28,779 nucleotides of DNA from Paulinella micropora (GCA_009731375.1 BJOX01000260.1:222176-250954), one strand, 5' to 3'. Numbered from the stretch's first letter, positions 17,831 through 27,180 are shown. The notes: a model not told the origin generated them from the letters alone. Numbers and translations: made by a program.

Positions 17831-19969
17831 AATTCACTAAGGAACTGTAAAATCCACTAATACGTTTTACTGATGAACTTATTGCAAAATACTAATCACC
17901 AATCAAAACTTTTTCTAAATTTTACCAGTAACTTCCCATCCCAGGTGCACTGGGCAATTTGCCTTTTTACTTTGACAATTTCCCTTTTCGCCCATATCAA
18001 CTTGTAATTTTTCTCTCACTGGCCGTGCTACTTAACCTTCCACTCTAACAGAACTACATTCGTTACCACGCAACTACAACCATATGTAAATTCCTTGCAC
18101 ACTCCGGTTCATTACTGTCGGCTTTGCAATTAGAGTCACTAAACTTTACTATATTAAAGTTCAAGCAAACAGCTTTCAGAATCTTCAATCGGTTTGAAAA
18201 AGCATTAAGTAGTTTTTATAAAAGACTCGAATGAAGTTTGGTACAGCTTTTCACCATATTGGATGGAAATTTTTCCGAATATTTTGGAAAAGTGTCCGGA
18301 TGGCACAACGCTATCGAATTTTTTTTTAATTCAAGCCAAGTGTCAAAAAAGCACAAGAAGATAGTAGGAAGCGAAAGCTATTTTTATCTTAAACTCACTT
18401 TCTTTCTGTGATCTAACTATGTAGCCTTGTTTATCGTGTCTCATTTGATAATGTTGGTTCTAATAATTTTTGAGTAATTTTTCTCTTTGACTGCACATCA
18501 TTCCTCGGAAAACAGTACTTCAAAAGGTGGTCAAATTGTCTTCTTGATAGTTTGCGACTGTTCTAGTCAGAGTTATTGAGTTATAAGGTTGCTAGTACAC
18601 ACTTATTGAAGTATCAATCCGTTTTTAATCAATAAAGCCTTATGAAACTACTTGACCTTGATAAACCATGTCAGGACTTTTTTGCACGTCAAATATTTTG
18701 TGAACTCGGCTCTAAAACTCAATGAGAGGGTGAATATTATGTCCAGAAAACTTATGGAAACTGAACTCCAAGTCATAGAGCATGGTTTCAATCAATAAAA
18801 ACGAAGGAGCATTATGTGTAGTACAAGTAATGATTCTTCAAATTCAGGCTGTTGTCTGAGAGAAAAACAGTGATTTCAGGTCTGATGCCTCCAGAGTGCT
18901 TTCAGTAAAAGTTATTGTTTTCAACTAAAATATACATTCAAAAAGGACGTCTGCACACTTCAAAAGGTACCTGGAATGTCGAAAACATTATCCACAGAGA
19001 TTCCAAGATGCATTTTTTGTGTTTTAAGAAAATTTCTGTTGACACTCCCAAAACTCATGAAGATTTTGAAAAAATCACATAAAATGACTTTTAATAAGTA
19101 TGTAAAAGAATTGCACTTGTTTCCTGACTAAGGAATAGCTAAACCTCTTCAAAAAGCAGTGTCATTTTTTTTCGAAGTGCTGGAACACGGTTTTTGGTCA
19201 GATGGTTTGTTGTCCACACACATCAATATAAAAATCCTTAAGCACAAGTAATCGAACATATGCTATCTACTCATTTACATAACACACAGTACAGGAGCAC
19301 ATTCTCAAGCTGAGAAATACAAGGCACATTTTCTGACTTCTGACTGCCATCTTTTCCTAGCACGGTCGGCCCGCAAATCACCACAGAAAACGATTGAATT
19401 TCCGGGAAATTTTTCCAAAAAATGATCAGAAATAGCACAAACTCCAGGAAACATCTCCTTTTAAACCAGGAAAGCTTTTTCAAAAAGGTTTGCAGATTTA
19501 AAAAGTTTGCAGCTTAAACTCACGTGACTGCGCATTTAATTTTAACACCCCCCTTGTCTTATCATAAAAATGTAATTTTCTTTTTGAAATACATGTAATT
19601 GTTAACTCTTATAATAAAATTCAAATTTTAAAGTATTTTTTTTCTTTCACCCAATAGATTCAGATGTGCTCTTTACAATAAAAAAAATATGTGTAGAAAA
19701 AGGACAAAATTTTAATGAGTAGGTTTTGCCTCAGTTTTCATAGTCACTAATGAACATAGAATTACATATGCTAATTCCGCACCACAATCTTACTATTATA
19801 ACAAGAACCTCCAAACTGAGCACAGCTCACACGCACTAACAAACAAACCTACCTTGCCACTTACCTTACCCCTACCTTACTTGAACGAAACTCTACACTT
19901 ACTTGTACTAACTGCAAATAGGTGAGCACGGTTACTCGTGGTCTGGTAAACCCCTGTTAATTAATAACT
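17831..19969 (+). repeat. right terminal direct repeat, split by 1.69-kb insertion
   Basis: Matches the left repeat in two pieces, 17831-18080 and 19771-19969 (about 449 bp together). The break occurs after CTACAAC and resumes at CTAATTCCGC, the site that is uninterrupted in the left copy. A short insertion CACTGGCCGTGCT near 18020 is absent from the left copy. Confidence 0.85.
18081..19770 (+). mobile_element. 1.69-kb non-autonomous TIR transposon, right copy
   Basis: Starts CATATGTAAATTCC and ends GAATTACATATG. It is the inverted counterpart of 5514-7204 (1690 versus 1691 bp). No coding frame. Because the left terminal repeat preserves the empty site, this is a genuine later insertion into the right terminal repeat. 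Confidence 0.8.
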
Positions 19970-20244
19970 ATTCTTGAAAATTCTTTAAAGAAAGTAGAAT
20001 AGCAGAACTGACAACTCAGAGGCAGTAACGAAACTGCAGGAATAAAAATACGCAGTCGTAACTGTAATTATTATCCAATGATTATTGCCTAATTCTGGAT
20101 GTTAATAAAATCCGTTACGTTCGTTACAGTCATTGACTAGAACTACGCGGTTATTCGACTATACGAATAAAATACTCAGTTTCCCACTCATAAAAGCAAT
20201 TACTAACGATAAACGTAATTACCCATCCCACGTAGATGTGGTTG

Positions 20245-20307
<63 letters not shown>

Positions 20308-20579
20308 CATTGAGTCAGCGCTTATGCCATCAAGATGCTTACGATGTGAAGAACATCACACATTTTGCGATTTATCTCGCACAAGAAGACAAGCAGCATT
20401 CGAAACAGAAAAGTGCTAAGCGGTGCATTTGAGAAAGAGTTAGTAGGTTGTTGTCCAAAGGTTGCGAAGAAATAATGAAATACATCATATTTTCTGTTTA
20501 TTTACAGTACTAGCGAAAGTGATTATTATTAAAAACTATACTGTTTGTTGAAAATTGAGTACTGTAAACTGCAAAGGTG
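19970..20579. other. anonymous AT-rich flank with (GATA)n at 20244-20307
   Basis: Host sequence to the right of the retroelement. Apart from a pure GATA array I see no exon, RNA gene or transposon end. Confidence 0.6.
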
Positions 20580-20584
20580 CGCCC

Positions 20585-20649
20585 GGGGCTACGCCAACCG
20601 TCGCGCGGCGAGGCGGGGTCGGCAGCGCGGTGGTTGGCGTAGGCGCCCC
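20585..20649. other. GC-rich hairpin
   Basis: A perfect 11-bp inverted repeat (CTACGCCAACC at 20589-20599, GGTTGGCGTAG at 20632-20642) is extended by GGGG/CCCC outside and encloses a ~32-nt CpG-rich loop region. Flanking sequence is AT-rich, so the block stands out. It continues to about 20735 with moderately GC-rich sequence and CTTCGGCTCTGCCGGACCC. On the minus strand a TATATAAGA lies ~15 bp upstream of that motif. Identity unknown: a transposon end or a structured RNA are both possible. Confidence 0.5.
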
Positions 20650-20735
20650 CTCCTACTGCTTCAGGTACACATGCCCTGCGGGCCAAAACCTCTCCATCTA
20701 AATCTATCACACTTCGGCTCTGCCGGACCCGAAAT

Positions 20736-21331
20736 CTTATATACATTAACTGTACTCTCTTTTCTGACTCCCTACATCTATAGTATGATAACGAAAGAAA
20801 AAAAGCAAGAAACCTAACACTATATGTTTTATGTGTCAAGTTATGTATCAGTGTTACTAGTAGTAATACTTGGAGGGAACGAAACTGTATTTTTGTCATT
20901 GCCCGCACAATAAGACCTGCCCATCTATACTACGCTGTATCTAGAAATGATAAGCTTACTCTATCTATACTACAAATGACAGTAATATCTCTAAACACGC
21001 TACAGTGAGAGCTGAATGAAAATCCCCTCCTCGGGAGCACCAAACTTTTACCCTAAACCTCGCGGTCACAGGAGCTGCCCCCCGCCCCCCTCTTTTTTCT
21101 TTAAAGCGAAATTTTTCTCGAATTTTACCAAATTTTTGCTAACCCTGTTAAGGGCGGGGACCAAATTTTGACCCTAGACCTGAAATTCGTTAGGCAGCAT
21201 TTGGTCCGGCGGGGATGAGTTTTGGACAGCGCCCGCTGTAGGTATTGCTGGGGACCTTCCAGAGTCAAAACCCTCCAAGTTTGATCTCATCATCCTCCAT
21301 CAATCAACGTGACACGACAATGTTGAAGCCA
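20736..21331. other. anonymous region with a diverged internal repeat
   Basis: No gene recognised. Two diverged ~24-bp copies read CACCAAACTTTTACCCTAAA (about 21039) and GACCAAATTTTGACCCTAGA (about 21159), suggesting an old local duplication. Confidence 0.4.
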
Positions 21332-21429
21332 TCATTCAAAAGCTCAGGACAAGAGCGTTCTAACAGTGCGCTCTGCCCCTTCATGTCAAGCTCAGAACAA
21401 GAGCTTTCCAACGGTGTGCTCCGCATTCT
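21332..21429 (+). repeat. 49-bp imperfect tandem duplication
   Basis: Two adjacent 49-bp units (21332-21380 and 21381-21429) share AGCTCAG.ACAAGAGC.TTC and the following GTG.GCTC. Both are free of stops in the plus frame of ATG 21245, but the composition does not single it out as coding. Confidence 0.7.
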
Positions 21430-21876
21430 CGTATCTTAAATATTGATTGAGAAAAACGAGACTCAAAATTGGGTAATTGTACCATTTGAACGTCCTCGGT
21501 AATATCAGGGAATCGCGCAATCGGCTTGGCTGAACGAGGCCGAAGTCACCAGCCGGTAAAAACATGCTTTTGAGGCAGTGTTGTTCTGTCCGGCCCGACA
21601 CTTGAGCCTTACATGATTTTGCTTTTCTCCTCGGAAAATTTGTGAGAGAGCTTGATATGCTGTCTCATTTCTCTATCAAATAGTATTCGTTTCAGTTGTG
21701 GAAGAGCGTGCTGCTGTCTAAGTTTCTCTAGGACGTAGTATTCGTGTCAGTCTTGCGTGTCAGGCTGAGTCAAGTTGCTAGCAAGAGGAGCGCCGGCTGG
21801 TAGGTGGGGAGATATATCATAATGTGAACTAAGCTGCAGACGAAGGCAGGTTGGAAGGGAGGCAAGGAGGAAAGGA
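21430..21876. other. anonymous segment
   Basis: No exon, RNA gene or repeat recognised. It becomes G-rich at its right end ahead of a 19-G run at 21877-21895. Confidence 0.5.
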
Positions 21877-21912
21877 GGGGGGGGGGGGGGGGGGGAGGGG
21901 GGNNNNNNNNNN
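21877..21912. other. poly-G run and 10-N gap
   Basis: Nineteen Gs (21877-21895), then G-rich sequence, then Ns at 21903-21912. The homopolymer probably caused the break. Confidence 0.95.
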
Positions 21913-22254
21913 GGCTGGTTTCATGCGAGCTCTGCTGGACATGCGGAGCGGTTTTGTCTTGGGACTGTGAGAGGGCGAACCGCTCATCGGGCTCTGTGAA
22001 GGAGAGTTGTTGGGGTCATAGTCTTCAAGCTCAGGCATTTGCAATTTGTCGATCGGTGTAGTCTTAGGCTTTTGCGTGTGCAGCCTTCTTTCCGGGCTCT
22101 CTCTTTCAGTCCCGCTTGAGGATGGAGACGCGGACCTCGGGCTTAACTCTCCAGCAGTGTTGGGTGTTTGGGTGGAGGTGGAAGTGGCAGAAATGCGGCT
22201 GCCGGGGGGGCTGATCGCGCCAGAATTGCTGGAGCTGGTGGCACCCCCAAACCC
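21913..22254 (-). CDS. Ser/Pro-rich exon fragment between gaps
   Basis: The minus frame is open for the whole 342 bp between two gaps, about 113 residues. It is rich in Ser, Pro and Thr with at least eight Ser-Pro dipeptides (LSPRSASPSSS, NNSPSQSPMSGSPSHSPK) and two Thr-Pro. It ends in the basic stretch KTKPLRMSSRARMKPA. These are typical proline-directed phosphorylation sites in a disordered region. The opposite strand is also open but gives a less coherent composition. Exon borders are hidden in the gaps. Orientation agrees with the 70-nt exon at 23007-23076, so both may belong to one gene. Family unknown. Confidence 0.55.
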
Positions 22255-22638
22255 NNNNNNNNNNNNNNNNNNNNNNNNNNNNNNNNNNNNNNNNNNNNNN
22301 NNNNNNNNNNNNNNNNNNNNNNNNNNNNNNNNNNNNNNNNNNNNNNNNNNNNNNNNNNNNNNNNNNNNNNNNNNNNNNNNNNNNNNNNNNNNNNNNNNNN
22401 NNNNNNNNNNNNNNNNNNNNNNNNNNNNNNNNNNNNNNNNNNNNNNNNNNNNNNNNNNNNNNNNNNNNNNNNNNNNNNNNNNNNNNNNNNNNNNNNNNNN
22501 NNNNNNNNNNNNNNNNNNNNNNNNNNNNNNNNNNNNNNNNNNNNNNNNNNNNNNNNNNNNNNNNNNNNNNNNNNNNNNNNNNNNNNNNNNNNNNNNNNNN
22601 NNNNNNNNNNNNNNNNNNNNNNNNNNNNNNNNNNNNNN
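22255..22638. other. assembly gap (384 N)
   Basis: Run of Ns between the Ser/Pro-rich fragment and a GGGA/GA repeat. Confidence 0.98.
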
Positions 22639-22669
22639 GGGAGGGAGGGAGGGAGGGAGGAGGGAAGGA

Positions 22670-22705
<36 letters not shown>

Positions 22706-22807
22706 GGTAATCCATCCATCTATCTATCTATTTATCTATTCATCTATCTGGTAGCAAGCTATATCTGTCTATATATCATAACCATCCATCCATCCATCCA
22801 TCCATCC

Positions 22808-22890
<83 letters not shown>

Positions 22891-22998
22891 AAGCTATCTA
22901 TCTCTCTATCTACTTACCTGCCTACCTACCTACCTAACTACATACGTATTATATCTATGAATCTATCTATCTGTCTATCGATCTATCTACCTACCTAT
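22639..22998. repeat. (GGGA)n, (GA)n, (CATC/TATC)n microsatellites
   Basis: G/A-rich repeats to about 22703, then CATC and TATC arrays to about 22990. The frames through the N run and these repeats are not genes. Confidence 0.95.
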
Positions 22999-23006
22999 CT
23001 ACTGAC

Positions 23007-23076
23007 CTGTGTTGTTTTGAGGCTGCTGCTGTCGTTGTCCGAGGCCGACTCGCTTCTGCTGTCCTCTTCCTCGTTG
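23007..23076 (-). CDS. 70-nt acidic/serine exon with strong splice sites
   Basis: On the minus strand a long CT run ending TCTCTCTGCAG precedes the exon. The exon ends ACACAG before donor GTCAGT at 23006-23001. The reading frame is NEEEDSRSESASDNDSSSLKTTQ apart from a split first codon. Written in parts: NEEEDSRSES, then ASDNDSSSLKTTQ. It starts with one base of a split codon and ends in phase 0. Acidic serine runs suit casein-kinase-2-type phosphorylation. The polypyrimidine tract is supplied entirely by the (GA)n microsatellite at 23082-23172 read in antisense. Confidence 0.7.
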
Positions 23077-23080
23077 CTGC

Positions 23081-23081
<1 letters not shown>

Positions 23082-23134
<53 letters not shown>

Positions 23135-23172
23135 GGAGGGAGGGAGGGAGAGAGAGAGAGAGAGAGAGAGAG
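23082..23172. repeat. (GA)n microsatellite
   Basis: GA dinucleotides with GGGA interruptions. In antisense it is the polypyrimidine tract of the exon at 23007-23076. Confidence 0.95.
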
Positions 23173-23208
23173 CAAGGAGGAAGAGGACGCAGAGACCGTA
23201 ACACAAAC

Positions 23209-23210
<2 letters not shown>

Positions 23211-23257
<47 letters not shown>

Positions 23258-23266
23258 ATATCTATC

Positions 23267-23297
<31 letters not shown>

Positions 23298-23342
23298 GTC
23301 TATCTATTTATCTATTTATCTATCTATCTATCTATCTATCTA
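23211..23342. repeat. (TATC)n microsatellite
   Basis: TATC array running into the next gap. Confidence 0.95.
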
Positions 23343-23656
23343 NNNNNNNNNNNNNNNNNNNNNNNNNNNNNNNNNNNNNNNNNNNNNNNNNNNNNNNNNN
23401 NNNNNNNNNNNNNNNNNNNNNNNNNNNNNNNNNNNNNNNNNNNNNNNNNNNNNNNNNNNNNNNNNNNNNNNNNNNNNNNNNNNNNNNNNNNNNNNNNNNN
23501 NNNNNNNNNNNNNNNNNNNNNNNNNNNNNNNNNNNNNNNNNNNNNNNNNNNNNNNNNNNNNNNNNNNNNNNNNNNNNNNNNNNNNNNNNNNNNNNNNNNN
23601 NNNNNNNNNNNNNNNNNNNNNNNNNNNNNNNNNNNNNNNNNNNNNNNNNNNNNNNN
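23343..23656. other. assembly gap (314 N)
   Basis: Run of Ns between TATC and GA repeats. Confidence 0.98.
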
Positions 23657-23657
23657 A

Positions 23658-23697
<40 letters not shown>

Positions 23698-23700
<3 letters not shown>

Positions 23701-23750
23701 GACGGAGCTTGCCGCTGTTGGTTGCGCAGGTAGGTAGTACGTGGAGTAGA
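23698..23750 (-). pseudogene. exon-like island, paralogue of 25729-25750
   Basis: On the minus strand acceptor TTGTTGACAG is followed by TCTACTCCACGTACTACCTA, reading [12 protein letters not shown]. The island at 25729-25750 has the same start (TGTGACAG then TCTACTTCGCGAACTATCTA), reading VYFANYLPPQ. The plus strand offers an alternative 32-nt exon (23698-23729) ending CGCAG before GTAGGT. Both readings are short. No donor is evident on the minus strand because the island merges into (CT)n. Confidence 0.4.
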
Positions 23751-23760
23751 CTGTCAACAA

Positions 23761-23770
23761 ACAGACAGAC

Positions 23771-23830
<60 letters not shown>

Positions 23831-24066
23831 GGATGGATAGATGGATGGATGGATGGATGGATGGATGGGATGGGATGGGATGGGATGGGATGGGATAGGA
23901 TGGATGGATGGGATGGATGGGATGGATGGGATGGATGGATTGGATGGATTGGATGGGATGGATGGGATGGATGGGATGGATGGGGATGGGATGGGATGGG
24001 ATGGGATGGGATAGACAGACAGACAGATAGACAGACAGACAGACAGACAGATAGACAGATAGGCAG

Positions 24067-24159
<93 letters not shown>

Positions 24160-24188
24160 GGATGGATGGATGGATGGATGGATGGATG

Positions 24189-24237
<49 letters not shown>

Positions 24238-24280
24238 GTAGGTAGGTAGGTAGGTAGGTAGGTAGGTAGGTAGGTAGATA
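23761..24280. repeat. (GATA/GGAT/GGGAT/GACA/GGTA)n compound microsatellite
   Basis: Successive pure blocks: GATA, GGAT, GGGAT mixtures (about 23867-24010), GACA, GATA, GGAT, GATA, then GGTA at 24236-24279. The block order suggests stepwise mutation and expansion of one ancestral tetranucleotide. Confidence 0.95.
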
Positions 24281-24731
24281 TGTTTAATCTATGGGCGTGG
24301 CTTAGCTTGAAAAGCCATGGCCTCCTATACTACCCCCGGACAAGAACTTTCAGCACCGGCCAAGCTGCACACCAACCACTGTCTCGCTGTGGTTGGTGTC
24401 TGTGCCCAGTTCAAGCCGAAAGGTAGCCGAGCCCTTTTGAACTATACGGGACAACACTAGAACACTCCCCAGGAGCGTGTGCCCTAAGGAGATGATGCCA
24501 TGAGCAAGTCGAGGTTTCAGGAGTTCACGCTCGTTGTGAGTTACCTTCTACAACCCCGACTTCATCAACCCTTTGCATCACGCCCCGACTTCATCAGCCA
24601 TGGTCAGGAGTTGGTTGCCTGTTTAGCCCTTGCGCTGCGCGCGATTAACGGCGGACACAAAATCGTCATTGTAGGAGATAGTTAGATCTGAACCCCAGGC
24701 TGAGTTGCCAGTGGCAGAGACCGTCTCCAGG

Positions 24732-24732
<1 letters not shown>
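24281..24732. other. unique island with perfect hairpin
   Basis: About 450 bp of non-repetitive sequence between arrays. An 11-bp perfect stem (ACACCAACCAC at 24369-24379, GTGGTTGGTGT at 24389-24399) has a 9-nt loop. A phrase CCCCGACTTCATCA.CC occurs twice near 24556 and 24583. A 61-codon plus frame (24500-24685) has no splice context and I do not call it a gene. Confidence 0.5.
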
Positions 24733-24804
<72 letters not shown>

Positions 24805-24865
24805 GTAGATAGATAAATAGATAGGTAGATAGGCAGATAGGTAGATAGATAGATACGTAGATAGG

Positions 24866-24913
<48 letters not shown>

Positions 24914-24989
24914 CAGATAGATAGATAGATAGACAGACAGATAGGTAGGTAGGTAGATAGGTAGGTAGGTAGGTAGGAAGGTAGGTAGG

Positions 24990-25042
<53 letters not shown>

Positions 25043-25058
25043 GGATGGATAGATAGAC

Positions 25059-25112
<54 letters not shown>

Positions 25113-25114
25113 GT
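24733..25114. repeat. (GATA)n with GGTA and GACA variants
   Basis: Long GATA array broken by short GGTA and GACA blocks. Confidence 0.95.
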
Positions 25115-25442
25115 AGTATGTATGTATGTATGTATGTATGTATTGTATGTATGTTATGTATGTTATGTTATATTATGTTATGTTATGTTATGTTATATTA
25201 TGTTATATTATGTTATGTTATGTATGTTATGTATGTTATGTATGTTATGTATGTTATGCATGTTATGTATGTTATGTATGTTATGTATGATATGTATGAT
25301 ATGTATGTTATGTATGTTATGTATGTTATGTATGTTATGTATGTGTGTATGTATGTATGTATGTATGTATGTATGTTATGTGTGTATGTTATGTGTGTAT
25401 GTCATGTATGTATGTATGTATGTATGTATGTATATATGTATG

Positions 25443-25474
<32 letters not shown>

Positions 25475-25578
25475 TGCTTGTATGGATGTATGTATGTATG
25501 CTTGTATGGATGTGTGCATGTATGCATGTATGTATGTATGTATGTATCTATTGTATGTATGTATGTATAAATGTTTTT
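25115..25578. repeat. (TATG)n and TTATG-type arrays
   Basis: TATG tetranucleotides mixed with TTATG and TATGTTATG higher-order units. The long MYVC and CMLC frames are repeat translations. Confidence 0.95.
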
Positions 25579-25728
25579 TAGGTAGGTAGGTAGGTAGGTA
25601 GGTAGGATGGTAATGGGAGTTAGGTAGGTAGGTAGGTAGGTTGTTTGCGGAGTTAGGTAGGTAGGTAGGTAGGTAGGTAGGCAGGTAGATAGGTAGATAG
25701 GTAGGTACATAGGTAGGTTGTTTGAGGA
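25579..25728. repeat. (GGTA)n microsatellite
   Basis: GGTA units broken by short related insertions (GGTTGTTTGCGGAGT and GGTTGTTTGAGGAGG). Confidence 0.9.
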
Positions 25729-25750
25729 GGTAGATAGTTCGCGAAGTAGA
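25729..25750 (-). pseudogene. exon-like island, paralogue of 23698-23750
   Basis: Minus-strand acceptor GAGTGTGACAG, then TCTACTTCGCGAACTATCTA, continuing directly into the antisense GGTA repeat (read YLPT). It shares its first ~35 nt, with several mismatches, with the island 2 kb to the left. Confidence 0.4.
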
Positions 25751-25771
25751 CTGTCACACTCTAGACATATT

Positions 25772-25956
<185 letters not shown>

Positions 25957-25959
25957 TAC

Positions 25960-26006
25960 CATGAGTTCCTTGTAATCCTTTAGCTGTGCCTTGAACCAAT
26001 CAACAT
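25960..26006 (-). CDS. 47-nt exon-like segment
   Basis: On the minus strand acceptor TTGTGTTGGGCAG is followed by 47 nt reading VDWFKAQLKDYKELM after two bases of a split codon. Donor GTATCG follows. The reading is amphipathic and lysine/leucine-rich, coil-like. The antisense strand has an alternative acceptor but a poorer frame. A related island lies at 26194-26240. Confidence 0.5.
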
Positions 26007-26023
26007 CTGCCCAACACAATAAT

Positions 26024-26080
<57 letters not shown>

Positions 26081-26103
26081 CAGATAGATAGATAGATAGA
26101 TAT

Positions 26104-26144
<41 letters not shown>

Positions 26145-26193
26145 CAAGTAAATAGATATAGATAGGTAAGTGTGCACAAATATATAGATAGAC
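26024..26193. repeat. (GATA)n microsatellite
   Basis: GATA array with one GACA unit and TATA variants. Confidence 0.95.
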
Positions 26194-26240
26194 AGGTTGG
26201 TGGGCTGTCAGTGAGTTAGTGTCCTTGTACCAAGCCATAT
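26194..26240 (-). pseudogene. exon-like island related to 25960-26006
   Basis: Minus-strand acceptor AATTGTTGTGCAG, then AT, then codons MAWYKDTNSLTAHQP. The start (ATATGGCTTGGTACAAGG) matches ATGTTGATTGGTTCAAGG of the segment at 25960-26006 in position, phase and most bases. No donor is visible. It merges into TATC-type repeat, so it looks like a decayed duplicate exon. Confidence 0.45.
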
Positions 26241-26251
26241 CTGCACAACAA

Positions 26252-26345
26252 TTAGGTAGATAGGTAGGTAGGCAGGCAGGTAGGTAGATAGGTAGGTAGA
26301 TAGGTAGGGAGGTAGGTAGGGAGGTAGGTAGATAGGTAGGTAGGT

Positions 26346-26377
<32 letters not shown>

Positions 26378-26423
26378 AGGGAGGGAGGGAGGGAGAGAGG
26401 GAGGGGGGGGGGGGGGGGGAAGG

Positions 26424-26459
<36 letters not shown>

Positions 26460-26545
26460 ACGGGATAGATTGGTAGGCAGGTAGGTAGGTAGGTAGGTAG
26501 GTAGATAGAGATATATAGATAGAGATGGATATTGAGATAGATAGA
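26252..26545. repeat. (GGTA)n, (GA)n, (GGGA)n, poly-G, (GATA)n block
   Basis: Includes a run of 15 Gs around 26405-26419. Frames YLPT and LSLS through it are repeat translations. Confidence 0.95.
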
Positions 26546-26550
26546 TGTAC

Positions 26551-26580
26551 CGATGGCCACCCTCTGTGATGCTCGCTGCA
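26551..26580 (-). pseudogene. 30-nt mini-exon-like island, copy C
   Basis: The minus strand has a pyrimidine-rich tract CCTTCCTCTTTGTCTC and GGAGCAG, then TGCAGCGAGCATCACAGAGG and ten more bases to GCCATCG, then GTACAT. It is exactly 30 nt like copies D and E, so insertion would keep the frame. Two of the three frames are open. The antisense (plus) frame is also open, so strand is tentative. Confidence 0.45.
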
Positions 26581-26607
26581 CTGCTCCAGAACGAGACAAA
26601 GAGGAAG

Positions 26608-26755
26608 GAGGGTAGGTAGGTAAGTAGGTAAGTAGGTAGGTAGGTAGGTAGGTAGGTAGGTAGGTAGGTACGTAGGTAGGTACGTAGGTAGCTAGGTAGC
26701 TAGGTAGGCAGATGAAGATAGATAGATAGACAGACAGACAAACAGACAGAGACAG
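26608..26755. repeat. (GGTA)n, (GATA)n, (GACA)n microsatellites
   Basis: GGTA with GCTA and CGTA variants, then short GATA and GACA blocks. Confidence 0.95.
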
Positions 26756-26785
26756 CGCTAGGACCTATCTGCGATGCATGTGGCA
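26756..26785 (-). pseudogene. 30-nt mini-exon-like island, copy D (broken)
   Basis: TGCCACATGCATCGCAGATA and the last ten bases GGTCCTAGCG align with copy E over the full 30 nt. The donor position reads CTGTCT in place of GTAGAT, and the pyrimidine tract is lost, so this copy should not splice. Confidence 0.45.
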
Positions 26786-26880
26786 CTATGTGACAGTTAG
26801 GTAGGAAGGAAGGCAGGTAATTCGGAGGGGTAGGTAGAATAGAGATAGATAGATTTGGCAGCTGCACAGATTAGATCTAC

Positions 26881-26910
26881 CGCTAGGCCCCATCTGAGAT
26901 GCTCGTTGCA
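26881..26910 (-). pseudogene. 30-nt mini-exon-like island, copy E
   Basis: The best copy. A minus-strand tract CGTCTTCCTCTCTTCG and TTCTCGCGCAG precede TGCAACGAGCATCTCAGATG plus GGGCCTAGCG and donor GTAGAT. On the plus strand 26888-27003 forms an open 38-codon frame ([18 protein letters not shown], then [18 protein letters not shown]) that looks coil-like and ends before GGTAGG. I cannot decide the coding strand. Confidence 0.5.
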
Positions 26911-27000
26911 CTGCGCGAGAACGAAGAGAGGAAGACGAACCATTCGAACCTTGTGAACTGTCTACAGAGCGCGCAAGAGCTAACAGCGGAGATAGTGAAA

Positions 27001-27100
27001 TGGGTAGGAAGGTAGATAGGTAGGTAGGTGGGTAGGCAGGTAGGAAGGTAGGTAGGTAGAAGGTAGGTAGGTAGGTAGGTAGGTAGGTAGGTAGGTAGAC
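27001..27100. repeat. (GGTA)n microsatellite
   Basis: GGTA units with GGAA and GGCA variants. Confidence 0.95.
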
Positions 27101-27180
27101 ACACAGGGGATGACCCCGGCGAGCTATATATTGATTGCGCCATAGCTAATAATACAGAGGCGAAGAGAAAACAAGAAAGG

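Larger units (their letters stand above)
4707..19969 (+). mobile_element. large degenerate retroelement, Penelope-like RT, direct terminal repeats
   Basis: Near-identical direct repeats (4707-5147 and 17831-18080 plus 19771-19969) bound an internal region with an Arg/Ser-rich and capsid-like ORF1 and an RT-bearing ORF2, all on the plus strand. The terminal repeats start AATTCACTAAGG and end TTAATAACT. They lack TG...CA ends, and I see no primer-binding site or polypurine tract. No protease, RNase H, integrase or tyrosine recombinase was recognised. This argues against a classical LTR retrotransposon and suits a pseudo-LTR arrangement as in Penelope-like elements without an endonuclease. The true length is about 11 kb once the duplicated block (10041-14179) is discounted. 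Frames are broken in many places, so the copy is probably dead. Confidence 0.65.

Noticed and set aside
4707-19969. Classical LTR retrotransposon or retrovirus-like element
   Set aside because: No TG..CA repeat ends, primer-binding site, polypurine tract, protease, RNase H or integrase found, and RT motifs do not fit.
22046-23760. Long frames crossing runs of N
   Set aside because: The open length is an artefact of undetermined bases plus microsatellites.
24500-24685. 61-residue plus frame in the unique island
   Set aside because: Short, no splice sites, no recognisable domain, and composition like its flanks.
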